Part shown: one piece after another, positions 27,272 to 35,280 of the stretch
How positions within the stretch are numbered: the first letter of the stretch is position 1
How the letters are laid out: every line of letters begins with the position of its first letter
Assembly: GCA_965249005.1 (NCBI GenBank)
Contig: CBDFLD010000022.1
Location: forward strand, 372,001-436,000
DNA length: 64,000 nucleotides
Source of the DNA: CBDFLD01 sp965249005
GTDB taxonomy: Bacteria > Acidobacteriota > UBA6911
Direction: 5' to 3'
Position numbers and translations under genes: made by a program
The notes under the pieces: model-generated
The model's input: only the letters and a program-made list of their open reading frames with translations
Told to the model about the DNA's origin: nothing
The model's database searches: none

Positions 27272-28506
27272 ATGTGAACGTAAAAACAGATCCGTTCATT
27301 ACCGAGTCGTCCGAGCTTTCGCTTCCTGCAACTGCGAAGATCCAGTCTAGACTTTGGGTCAGCATCGTTTTTCTGTGGAAATACTTCCTCGGAGCCGTCC
27401 TTTGCCAGAGCCCGTTGCTTTGCGTGCTGGTCATTGGCTGGACCTATCGAGCCGCCCAGCGTGCTGTCCTGAAGCGATGGTGGAAACAGAGTGACCCGGC
27501 ACGTGCGGGTGGGACTTTCGACCAGTACCTTCGCAACAACGAGGAACTGCTGAGTCATCGCCACTGGCCCAACTGGATTCTGACACAGAACTTCCGAGAA
27601 GTGTTTCGCCAAGAGCCTCACGCACGTTCGCAGCTCCGGAACGCAGGCTTCGCGCTCCGAGCGGTGTTGCGCTCACTGTGGTTGAACTTCAAGATCGGTG
27701 CTCAGGGCATTTTCAACACGTGGGTGATCACTCTTCCAGCATGCATACTCTGGCAATTCGCCTGGTTCGCGGGTTGGAACAACTCCTTTCACAAAGGCTA
27801 CGAGTTCGCTGCGGTCGGACCCTTGACCGGACTCCTGGGTGTGGCGCTGTTTACGGTTGCCATGCTTTATCTGCCCGCGGCACAGGCGCGGCAAGCGGCA
27901 ACGGGCAGTTGGCAAACCTTCTATCAATTCCGATTCCTGTGGCGATTGATCCGCATCAAATGGCTATCGTATTTTCTGCTCGCCTTACTCTATTCGCTGG
28001 TTTCGATCCCCGTCATGATCTTGCTGACAGTTCCGACCTTCTTCCCCCAGTTCAATCCGGCTCTGGCGGAGCTTTCCGGCCCTGAGGCCATGAAGTTCTT
28101 GGTCCGGTATTACTTCGTTGTGTCTTTGGTCGGCTTTCCAGCGTTTGTGGGGCTCAAGCTGGCGGCGGCAAGGGTTTACGGGTCTGCGGTTGTCTCCGCG
28201 GTCCGGGCTGGATCCGTCGGCGCCAGAGACCTAGAAAGGTCGGAAAAGAGAATGCTGGAACAACTTGGCCTGCTGTCTGTGCGTCAGAAGCCGGCTGCTC
28301 GACCGCTCATTCAGACCATGGCCTGGGCGGGAAGCAAGACGGGGCGACTCGCGGCCGTGACACTCAGTCTTTTTCTGTGGTTCACCTTTGTCTCGCAGAT
28401 CTTCATCTCGCAGTTCTTCTTCCACCGGCCGATTGCGGGGTGGATGAACCAACCGCTGGTTCAACTTCCCTACTTTCGATACATTCCACAAGACCTGGAA
28501 GACTAA
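27268..28506 (+). CDS. Integral membrane protein, unknown function
   Basis: 412 residues from TTG at 27268, whose last two bases are part of the upstream stop (TTGA); GGAGGAAG lies eight bases before it. GTG at 27274 is the alternative. About six membrane helices are visible (e.g. FLGAVLCQSPLLCVLVIGW, WVITLPACILWQFAWF, LTGLLGVALFTVAMLYLP, YFLLALLYSLVSIPVMIL). I do not recognise the family. Tight coupling to the Tat phosphatase-like gene suggests a joint role in the cell envelope (inference). Confidence 0.7.
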   Translation: MNVNVKTDPFITESSELSLPATAKIQSRLWVSIVFLWKYFLGAVLCQSPLLCVLVIGWTYRAAQRAVLKRWWKQSDPARAGGTFDQYLRNNEELLSHRHWPNWILTQNFREVFRQEPHARSQLRNAGFALRAVLRSLWLNFKIGAQGIFNTWVITLPACILWQFAWFAGWNNSFHKGYEFAAVGPLTGLLGVALFTVAMLYLPAAQARQAATGSWQTFYQFRFLWRLIRIKWLSYFLLALLYSLVSIPVMILLTVPTFFPQFNPALAELSGPEAMKFLVRYYFVVSLVGFPAFVGLKLAAARVYGSAVVSAVRAGSVGARDLERSEKRMLEQLGLLSVRQKPAARPLIQTMAWAGSKTGRLAAVTLSLFLWFTFVSQIFISQFFFHRPIAGWMNQPLVQLPYFRYIPQDLED

Positions 28507-28557
28507 AGGGAGGGGCACGGCCAGCAAGTTGAAGTTACCGCTGTGCAAACAGCAGCG

Positions 28558-29751
28558 CTAGTGACTGCTTGAATACACGGTTTCGTCCCCGAGGCTTGTC
28601 TGCAGCACCCGGTAAGCCTGCTCGTCTTGCTGCCAGCGCAAAAGGAATCTGTAGGTCTCGCCTCGAGAGAGCTTGCGGATTTGGTCCGGCACCGACGGGA
28701 TCCGTACCACAACGTCTCCGTCGATCAGCACTAGGTCTCGAGCTTGGGCGGCGGCTTCCGCGTCCGGTTCCTGGCCCTCAATCAGATCGCTGCGAACATA
28801 GCGCACCTGCGAGTGCAGGGTCAATTCCTCCTTTCCCTGAATCGGCTCTTTTGGTGGCGGTCCCATCAGGGTCTTTGCCTGACGTTGAAGATCGGCCATC
28901 TGGATCGGATTGGTGAACTCGAGTGCCGGTCTGCCGGTCGGCGCCGAAACGGACCCCGCTGTGCTACTCGGCTCAGGAGGAAGACGCTTCAGTTCGATAT
29001 TCCGATATTCGACTTTCATTGGAGGCCCGACGTGGACTTGGACGCCCAGTAAGCCCCGTCTTCGGCCCAGGGTCGAATCGTGGTCGAACACTTCGCTCAT
29101 GATTTGGCCATTGATCGTATGAACCATACGACCGCCACGAGCCAGCACATGGTAGTCGTTCCAGTCGTCTTTCCGGATCTTTCTTTGAAGCTCCTCAGTC
29201 GGCGCGAATAGTTCGACCACCCGCGGACGCGCCCCGGGATCGATCACGACCTTTTGCCCGCGGAGCGCCAGGATGGTGCGGGCACGCTCCTCGTAATGGA
29301 TGCCGCTCCAATTGTCACCCCCCTCGAGGTCTGCCTGAGCACCCTGCAAGAGCCAGCGCTCACCATCCATCTCGACACACCGGTAACCAATACCACTGTT
29401 TCCCTGTGAAGTAATTCGGTACTGGAGCTTCAACTCAAAGTCTTCGACCTCGCCCCCCCGCCAGATGATGAACGAGTTCCTTTTCAATATCTTGTCGGGG
29501 GTGATTTCGCCGACCATGGCTCCGTCTTCTACTCGCCAGTAGACCGGGTCCCCATCCCAGTGATCGAGCGTATTGCCGTCGAAGATCAACTCGAAGCCCG
29601 GTTGCTTTGGCTCCTCGACCTCGTCCGGTCCGGTGCCCTGCGATTCTGCAGAGCAACCCATTGCGAAAGCGACTAGAACGGAGGCAAGCAATACGTGTTT
29701 CCGCGGTAGCGGCAAGCGTTTGAAACGGAGGTTGGCGACTGTCGAGCCCAT
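28558..29751 (-). CDS. DUF1080 lipoprotein
   Basis: 397 residues with a lipobox ending LVAFAMGC (Cys33), so probably a lipoprotein. FELIFDGNTLDHWDGDPVYWRVEDGAMVGE is the DUF1080 opening, with GNSGIGYRC and VEYRNIELKRLP closing the sandwich near residue 255. A second part of about 140 residues follows; it is predicted to be mixed and I do not recognise it. It is the last gene of a minus-strand run starting at 35055 and is 104 bases after the kinase gene. Confidence 0.85.
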   Translation of the reverse strand: MGSTVANLRFKRLPLPRKHVLLASVLVAFAMGCSAESQGTGPDEVEEPKQPGFELIFDGNTLDHWDGDPVYWRVEDGAMVGEITPDKILKRNSFIIWRGGEVEDFELKLQYRITSQGNSGIGYRCVEMDGERWLLQGAQADLEGGDNWSGIHYEERARTILALRGQKVVIDPGARPRVVELFAPTEELQRKIRKDDWNDYHVLARGGRMVHTINGQIMSEVFDHDSTLGRRRGLLGVQVHVGPPMKVEYRNIELKRLPPEPSSTAGSVSAPTGRPALEFTNPIQMADLQRQAKTLMGPPPKEPIQGKEELTLHSQVRYVRSDLIEGQEPDAEAAAQARDLVLIDGDVVVRIPSVPDQIRKLSRGETYRFLLRWQQDEQAYRVLQTSLGDETVYSSSH

Positions 29752-29855
29752 GACTTATTATCTCCTGTCGGTAATCCGAGGGTTGCGTCCGCTTAGCTTA
29801 TCCGCTTCCACGATGCGAAAGCAACAAGACGGCCACAGCTTGAAAATTGAAATTC

Positions 29856-30857
29856 TCAAGCCGTGACTCCCTCCGCGCGCGAGCATGCAAACCGAATCAA
29901 GCCAGGAAGAAATTGGGTGCGGTCGATCTCCGGACGGTGATGCACCCAACCTAGCAAAGCCAATGCCCTGATCAGAAGAAACATCGGTAACAATTCCAGA
30001 TTCGAATCATCGATGGTTCGCTCGGATCGGTAACTTTCGATCAGGACATCTCGAAGTTTCCCTGCTTGCTCATGGTCGTGCACCGAAAACAGCGCAACTG
30101 CAAGTTCGTACTGATGCCAACCGAAACCGGCATCATCAAAGTCGAAGACCGTCACCCGATCGTTGTCCACCATGACATTGCCTTGATGCAAATCCGCGTG
30201 GATCATGCTGTAGGTTCGCGAGTCCTTGCCGTAGTCCATGAGCAATGAGTAGATTTTCTTGCGGGTTCTCAGGATCAAATCCCGCTCGGCAGGTGTCAGT
30301 TCCGGTAGATCCCAGAAAGGACCCCAGAACGGGTTGTCTCCCATGAAACCATCGGCATCGAGGCTATGACGTTGGAATCCCGGCGGTGGCTCCCAGCCTG
30401 TAGCCTGGTTGTGGATTCGGGCAGCAATCCCACCCAGTTGTTTCATTGTGCTTCCGAGGTTGAACCTTTCCGGCTCGTCTCTCAGGAGCGTTGTGAGCAC
30501 CGCTCCGTCAATCCATTTCACGAGGCCCACGTGGCGGACTTCATTGCTGCCGGGGACAGGGATCTCCGCATAGAAACGTCCAGCGGCGGTTTCAACGGCA
30601 ACTGGCACTTCGATCCCGGATTCCTTCAGCGCTGCGGTCCAGATTTGCTCAGAATCCAGTTCAACTCGGGTGTGGTAGCCGGGGCGATGAATCCTCAGTG
30701 CGTAACGCTCGCCGTCATTCGCATCGACACGAAATACGATGTTTTCGCCCCGGGCGACAAGTTCGATGCCCGCACGCACGACGCCCCATTCCGTGAGCGC
30801 CTCCTGGGCGACCTCCTTCCAGATGGGCTCCGCCGCTGTGGATTTAATTTCCTTCAC
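29856..30857 (-). CDS. Small-molecule kinase, aminoglycoside phosphotransferase fold
   Basis: 333 residues. The catalytic loop is IHADLHQGN (Asp222) and the metal-binding segment VTVFDFDDAG (near 237-244), as in choline/homoserine/hydroxylysine kinases. N-terminal ENIVFRVDANDGERYALRIHRP is the nucleotide-binding sheet. It overlaps the preceding class III aminotransferase gene by 14 bases. In animals hydroxylysine kinase pairs with a class III aminotransferase-fold phospho-lyase, and in bacteria the two are often fused; the same two-step logic (phosphorylate an amino alcohol, then eliminate phosphate) is a reasonable guess here. Confidence 0.85.
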   Translation of the reverse strand: MKEIKSTAAEPIWKEVAQEALTEWGVVRAGIELVARGENIVFRVDANDGERYALRIHRPGYHTRVELDSEQIWTAALKESGIEVPVAVETAAGRFYAEIPVPGSNEVRHVGLVKWIDGAVLTTLLRDEPERFNLGSTMKQLGGIAARIHNQATGWEPPPGFQRHSLDADGFMGDNPFWGPFWDLPELTPAERDLILRTRKKIYSLLMDYGKDSRTYSMIHADLHQGNVMVDNDRVTVFDFDDAGFGWHQYELAVALFSVHDHEQAGKLRDVLIESYRSERTIDDSNLELLPMFLLIRALALLGWVHHRPEIDRTQFLPGLIRFACSRAEGVTA

Positions 30858-32127
30858 GGAGGACTTCCTCGAAAGCTGTCAGAAAGAGATCTGCGTGTTC
30901 TTTCTTGAAAACAAGGGGCGGCCGGATCTTCAACACATTGCGGAGGGCACCGGCGGCACCGAGCAGAAAACCCTTGTCCTTCATCCTATTGGCGATGGCC
31001 GCGGCGCCCTCTTTGTCTGGTGTTTTTGCTTCGCGATCGCTGACCCATTCCAGCCCGATGAATAAACCGTGGCCGCGCACTTCAGTCAGAGGTTCACAGA
31101 ATGACTGCATTTTTTTGAGTTCCCCGCGCATGTATCCGCCAACGACGGCAGCACTCTCCCTGAGGTTCTCTTTCTCCAGCACATCCAGTACCGCCGACCC
31201 AACGGCTGCCTGAAGCGGAGAAGATGCAAAGGTGTTGAAGTACCGGGTCTTCTCCCGAAAGGTGTCGACCAGATCCGGCCTGGCGGCAACCCCCGCAAGC
31301 GGCAGGCCGTTGCCCAGGGGTTTACCCATCACTGCAATGTCCGGCACGAAGTGCATACCCTCGTATCCCCACCATTCACCCGTTCGGCACAGTCCTGCCT
31401 GGACTTCGTCGGCAATAAAGAGTCCGCCGGCCTGACGAACCAGTTCCGCCGCCCGGGGCATGAACCCCTCAGGAATGCTTGGTAAACCCTCGTTGGCGAG
31501 AATCGAGCATACCAACATTCCAGCGAAGGGGATTCCCTGTTCCGCGAATCCGTCGAGGGCAGCCTGTACTCTTCCGAGATAGAGTTCCGTGAGTTCGGCT
31601 TCCGACGTATCATCCTTTATCGGCCGATACCGCTGCGGGAACGGAATCGGGCGAATCTCGCTGTCCGCTGATAAGTTGAGTTGTCCCGCGAGATTCAGTT
31701 TGCTCACCTCCGTGCTGTTCCCGTGATAGGCGGAGTCCGAACAGATGATCCCTCTCCCCCCGGTTGCATGGCGCGCCATCAACAGCGCGACCTCGTTGGC
31801 TTCGGTGCCCGTGCAGGTAAACACGGCACTGCCGATGGAGTCATCGTGATGATCCAGTAGCCGTTCCGCGTACTCGAGGATCCCCTCATGGAGATAGCGG
31901 CTGTGGACATTCAGAGCCGCAGCCTGTCGTTGCATGGCTCCGACGACGTGCAAATTGCCATGCCCCACACAGGGGACGTTGTTGTACATATCCAGATATC
32001 GCCGGTTTGCATTGTCGAACAGCCACACCCCCTCTCCCCGAACGATGTTCAGCGGTTCCGAGTAGAACAGTGGGGCTCCTCTGCCAAGGAGGCGTTCACG
32101 GCGAGCGATCAAGTCCGCAGTTTCCAT
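30844..32127 (-). CDS. Class III aminotransferase / phospho-lyase type PLP enzyme
   Basis: 427 residues. The PLP lysine is Lys269 in VMGKPLGNG and the ring-nitrogen aspartate Asp240 in LFIADEVQAGL; TGTEANEVALLMAR binds the cofactor phosphate. The overall text is closest to the AGXT2-like group, which includes ethanolamine-phosphate and phosphohydroxylysine phospho-lyases. Pairing with an overlapping kinase gene favours the phospho-lyase reading over a plain transaminase, but only assay can tell. Nine bases separate it from the upstream FG-GAP gene, so it is in the same operon. Confidence 0.87.
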   Translation of the reverse strand: METADLIARRERLLGRGAPLFYSEPLNIVRGEGVWLFDNANRRYLDMYNNVPCVGHGNLHVVGAMQRQAAALNVHSRYLHEGILEYAERLLDHHDDSIGSAVFTCTGTEANEVALLMARHATGGRGIICSDSAYHGNSTEVSKLNLAGQLNLSADSEIRPIPFPQRYRPIKDDTSEAELTELYLGRVQAALDGFAEQGIPFAGMLVCSILANEGLPSIPEGFMPRAAELVRQAGGLFIADEVQAGLCRTGEWWGYEGMHFVPDIAVMGKPLGNGLPLAGVAARPDLVDTFREKTRYFNTFASSPLQAAVGSAVLDVLEKENLRESAAVVGGYMRGELKKMQSFCEPLTEVRGHGLFIGLEWVSDREAKTPDKEGAAAIANRMKDKGFLLGAAGALRNVLKIRPPLVFKKEHADLFLTAFEEVLREGN

Positions 32128-32136
32128 ATTTCGTTT

Positions 32137-33366
32137 TCAGTCCCGAATTTGTCGAAAGAAAAAAACCCCATTCTTGTTTGACGAGACGATATCCAACCAG
32201 CCATCCCGGTCGACATCGGCAACTTCGAACTGGGTGCCGACACCGCTGTCTTGATCGAACGTGTGGCGAATCCATTCTGCTGGACCGTCCCGGCGCGTCA
32301 ACTCGAACCAGCAAAATACGGAAGGGTCGTTCCCTCCGGGGTCCCGGCCGTTGTGAGCCCAGCGGCGCTTGCCGGTAACAAAGTCCATCAACCCGTCGCC
32401 ATTGATGTCGGCCAGGCAAAGACTGTGGGTTTGAGAGAAGCTATCGTCGACCGTGTGGCGGCGCCAACCATCCGGAGTCTGCTCGTGCCACCAGATACCA
32501 TATCCGTGAGCGCTGGAGCTGAGCACATCGGCATCTCCATCGGCATCGAAATCATCGACGTACATATGGGCGGCCTGCGGACCGAAGGATACCTCATGAA
32601 ACCGCCACTCCTTCACGGCTTGTTCGGGTGCTTCCCACCAGCCCTGACGCACCAGGACGTCCAACCGGCCGTCCATGTCGAGATCCCCGACTCCCAGTCC
32701 ATGGTCATAACGTTTGGTCCCGGGGGCACCCGCGGCCGAAATGGCGCGAACCTCCCACAGTCTGGAAGGTGGCTCGGACCGGCGCAGAATGGCCATTCGC
32801 CTTTCTGGTCCATCTGGATCTTCGCCAGCTGCATTGACGGCAAAGATCAGTTCGCGGAAACCGTCTCCGTCGATGTCCGCCATCTGAGGGCTTTCGTTAT
32901 TTGACATGCCGGTGACGAGATGGCGCTTCCAGGAACTGCCGGCGACTTTGGGGTTCTCCAGCCACCACGTGGCTTTGCCGGGAAAACCGACCACGATCAG
33001 ATCCAGCCAGCCGTCTCGATTCACATCCTCGGCGTAATTGGCAAAACTATGGCTGTATCGCGTCTGCTCGTAATCCAGCGGTTCCTTGCCGAACGGAACC
33101 TTGTGCCATTCGGGGGCAGCGTAGTAAAGGCTACCAGCCGCAACGTCGAGATGGCCATCCCGGTTGAAGTCTCCAACCGCCACGCCTTCGCTGCGATACT
33201 TGTGATCGAGCTTTGTTTTGGTGAATCGAATGTTTTCTTCTTTAGGCTTCATCAAAGGAGCGTCCATGTGATCACGCGCTTCGAGGGTGGCGTGGGGCGG
33301 GGTCGCTGACCCCGCTGCCAGCAAACCCAGCAAGAGATTCCAAGAGATCCTTGCAGCCTGTACCAT
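32137..33366 (-). CDS. FG-GAP/VCBS repeat beta-propeller protein, exported
   Basis: 409 residues from ATG at 33366 with AGGAGATGAG directly before it. After a signal peptide, calcium-loop motifs recur along the chain: DFNRDGHLD, DVNRDGWLD, DIDGDGFRE, DLDMDGRLD, DFDADGDAD, DINGDGLMD and DVDRDGWLD, i.e. seven blades, consistent with one closed propeller. No catalytic domain is attached. Such proteins bind ligands or partner proteins at the cell surface. It starts 16 bases after the metallohydrolase gene, an arrangement reminiscent of the propeller-hydrolase fusion at 6013-8619. Confidence 0.9.
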   Translation of the reverse strand: MVQAARISWNLLLGLLAAGSATPPHATLEARDHMDAPLMKPKEENIRFTKTKLDHKYRSEGVAVGDFNRDGHLDVAAGSLYYAAPEWHKVPFGKEPLDYEQTRYSHSFANYAEDVNRDGWLDLIVVGFPGKATWWLENPKVAGSSWKRHLVTGMSNNESPQMADIDGDGFRELIFAVNAAGEDPDGPERRMAILRRSEPPSRLWEVRAISAAGAPGTKRYDHGLGVGDLDMDGRLDVLVRQGWWEAPEQAVKEWRFHEVSFGPQAAHMYVDDFDADGDADVLSSSAHGYGIWWHEQTPDGWRRHTVDDSFSQTHSLCLADINGDGLMDFVTGKRRWAHNGRDPGGNDPSVFCWFELTRRDGPAEWIRHTFDQDSGVGTQFEVADVDRDGWLDIVSSNKNGVFFFRQIRD

Positions 33367-33381
33367 CTCATCTCCTAATTG

Positions 33382-35055
33382 CTAGCGGGCTTGGGCCGTG
33401 AAGTAGTCGGTGGCCTCACGGATGGCCTCGAGAAGCGCCGGCCTGCCCTGGCGCAGAAGGTCCTCTGGAACATATTCGTTGAAGCGCGAACGGCCGAGGA
33501 AACTGCTTTGATAGTAGAGGCGGCCTCGCAACTCTCTGAGGCGCGTCGCCCAGGTACGAGCGAGCACCTTGGCCCTCGGATGCTCGGAGCGGGTTGGAGC
33601 GTTTTTCAGGGAAAGGTAAATCGGGCCTGTGTGAGCCAGCGAGAAACGGGAGAATCGTACCTTTTTGCCCGAGGCGCGCAGCGCCAACCAGCCCGCGTCG
33701 GTCACCTCGGTTTCGAAATCCGCGCAAATCTCCGTGGCATTCCCTTTCCGTTCGAAGGTCTGCAGAACGCTGCCGTTTTGAATCACTTCCAATTTTTCGA
33801 TTTCATCGCGGGTAGGATTGAAACGGACACAAGCTTCGATCCGGACCGGGCCGGGCCGATCCAGCACCAGCTCGTCGCCGATTCCGGCGGCGTTGACGCG
33901 AAACTCCAGAAAGGCTCCGTTGCTGACAATGGTTCTTCCGCGACGAATGCCCTCCAGCCAGCTCTCGAGCGTGAGCGGACCCTCAACCCGGGTGTAGAAG
34001 CGCTCCATCCCGGGCAGCGTCGGGCTGACCGGGTAGTCCGTACCCGCGGTCGGCGCCATCGAGAATCCGGTGTTGAGCACGTTGTACCAAACGTCGAAAT
34101 AGCCCCCGTCGAATTGCAGCACCTCCATGAAGCTCAACAGGTCCAGCGGCAGGTCAATTGCCAACCCGTTGGACGCGCCCGCGAAGAGACCCGCGTGCGC
34201 GTAGCCGCTGAGCGCACCCTGCCGACGGGCTTCTTCCCAGAAAAAACGATAGACGAGGTACTGTTCGGGAAAGTTGATCGGTGAGGATTCCCCGAGAATG
34301 ATGGTATGACCCAGAAAGTGCGTCCGGGGGTTTTCCTGTCCCGCGACAACCAGGTAGTCCCCTTCCCGGTACACACCGGCAGAACCGTGCGCGTACTGGA
34401 TCGTGTTGTTGAACCCTCTGATGTTTCCGTATTGCAGAAGATTGGCGACGTGAATGTCTTCTGCCTGCATCCACTTCGATAGGTAGGGATTGAGCTCGGC
34501 GTGAGGCCGGGAAACATGAATGTGATCGTCAGAGCTGTACCAGCCTTGTTCTTTGATCCGGATCCAACGGCTCAGCTCGATCTTCATTTCGCGGGTCTCA
34601 GCGGCCGACAGGGTGATCTCGCCGGATCGAAGCTCGTACTCGTATCCTTTGCTCACCGTCACCTTGTATTTCCCGGGAGTTAGAAACAGCTGCGAAGTTC
34701 CGGAGCTATAGAACTGCTCCGTTCCGGTGAGCGCGTTGCGGACTCCCCGGCTCAATTCGCCAAGTGCGTCCGCGATGGAACCTCGCCATGGAGCTGGACG
34801 GTCGATGGCGTCCCCACCGACCAACAGAGCATCAGCCGCCACATACGTGTTTCCCTCGTCATCGAGGACCTCGACTCGCGCCGGGGTTGGTCGCCGCGAC
34901 TCCGCGTCCACAATGGTGATCTTCAGCCTCGCTGGATTATCCGGTTCGACGCCGACACCGAACTTCCAGAACGAAAACCCGATCGCAATCGTGAAGATCA
35001 AGAGATTCATCGCTCGGATCGAACGGCCGCCCACGAATTGCTTGAACCGCGCCAT
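33382..35055 (-). CDS. CehA/McbA-family metallohydrolase, exported (paralog)
   Basis: 557 residues from ATG at 35055, chosen for GGAGGG six bases upstream; an open frame continues to 35151 without a site. Hydrophobic anchor AMNLLIFTIAIGFSFW. Beta domain to about residue 165, then GWYSSDDHIHVSR, YAHAGLFAG and PTAGTDYPVS carry the PHP-type metal ligands in the same order as the gene at 4336-6012, with long matching stretches (NPRTHFLGHTI, LLSFMEVLQF). First gene of a five-gene minus-strand operon. Substrate unknown. Confidence 0.82.
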   Translation of the reverse strand: MARFKQFVGGRSIRAMNLLIFTIAIGFSFWKFGVGVEPDNPARLKITIVDAESRRPTPARVEVLDDEGNTYVAADALLVGGDAIDRPAPWRGSIADALGELSRGVRNALTGTEQFYSSGTSQLFLTPGKYKVTVSKGYEYELRSGEITLSAAETREMKIELSRWIRIKEQGWYSSDDHIHVSRPHAELNPYLSKWMQAEDIHVANLLQYGNIRGFNNTIQYAHGSAGVYREGDYLVVAGQENPRTHFLGHTIILGESSPINFPEQYLVYRFFWEEARRQGALSGYAHAGLFAGASNGLAIDLPLDLLSFMEVLQFDGGYFDVWYNVLNTGFSMAPTAGTDYPVSPTLPGMERFYTRVEGPLTLESWLEGIRRGRTIVSNGAFLEFRVNAAGIGDELVLDRPGPVRIEACVRFNPTRDEIEKLEVIQNGSVLQTFERKGNATEICADFETEVTDAGWLALRASGKKVRFSRFSLAHTGPIYLSLKNAPTRSEHPRAKVLARTWATRLRELRGRLYYQSSFLGRSRFNEYVPEDLLRQGRPALLEAIREATDYFTAQAR

Positions 35056-35100
35056 ATTCGCCCTCCAGTCGCCAGTGGTATTAATGATGTGAGTATAATA

Positions 35101-35280
35101 GGGACGTCCCCCACGTTTACCGGTTTTCCCCATGTGGGAAAAAGGGGACATCCCTCTGGTTTCCGAAACGGAAACCGGGAGAAGAAAAGGAGGGACGTCT
35201 CTACGTCTGCCGGTTTTCCCCTGCGAAAAAAGGACACAACCCCCTGGTTTCCGAAACGGAAACCAGGGGGGACGTCCCTA
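35101..35280. repeat. Two 91-bp direct repeats with GGGACGTCCC and GGTTTCCG palindromes
   Basis: Copy one starts at 35101 and copy two at 35192. Each begins GGGACGTC, continues into CCGGTTTTCCCC about 20 bases later, then an A-run with GGACA, and ends with the palindrome GGTTTCCGAAACGGAAACC (35159-35177 and 35246-35264). A third GGGGGACGTCCCTAG start closes the array at 35267-35281 and contains the stop codon of the amidase gene. A lone GGGACGTCCC also touches the stop codon of the sulfatase gene at 11791. This is a dispersed, palindromic extragenic repeat of REP type. Confidence 0.85.
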
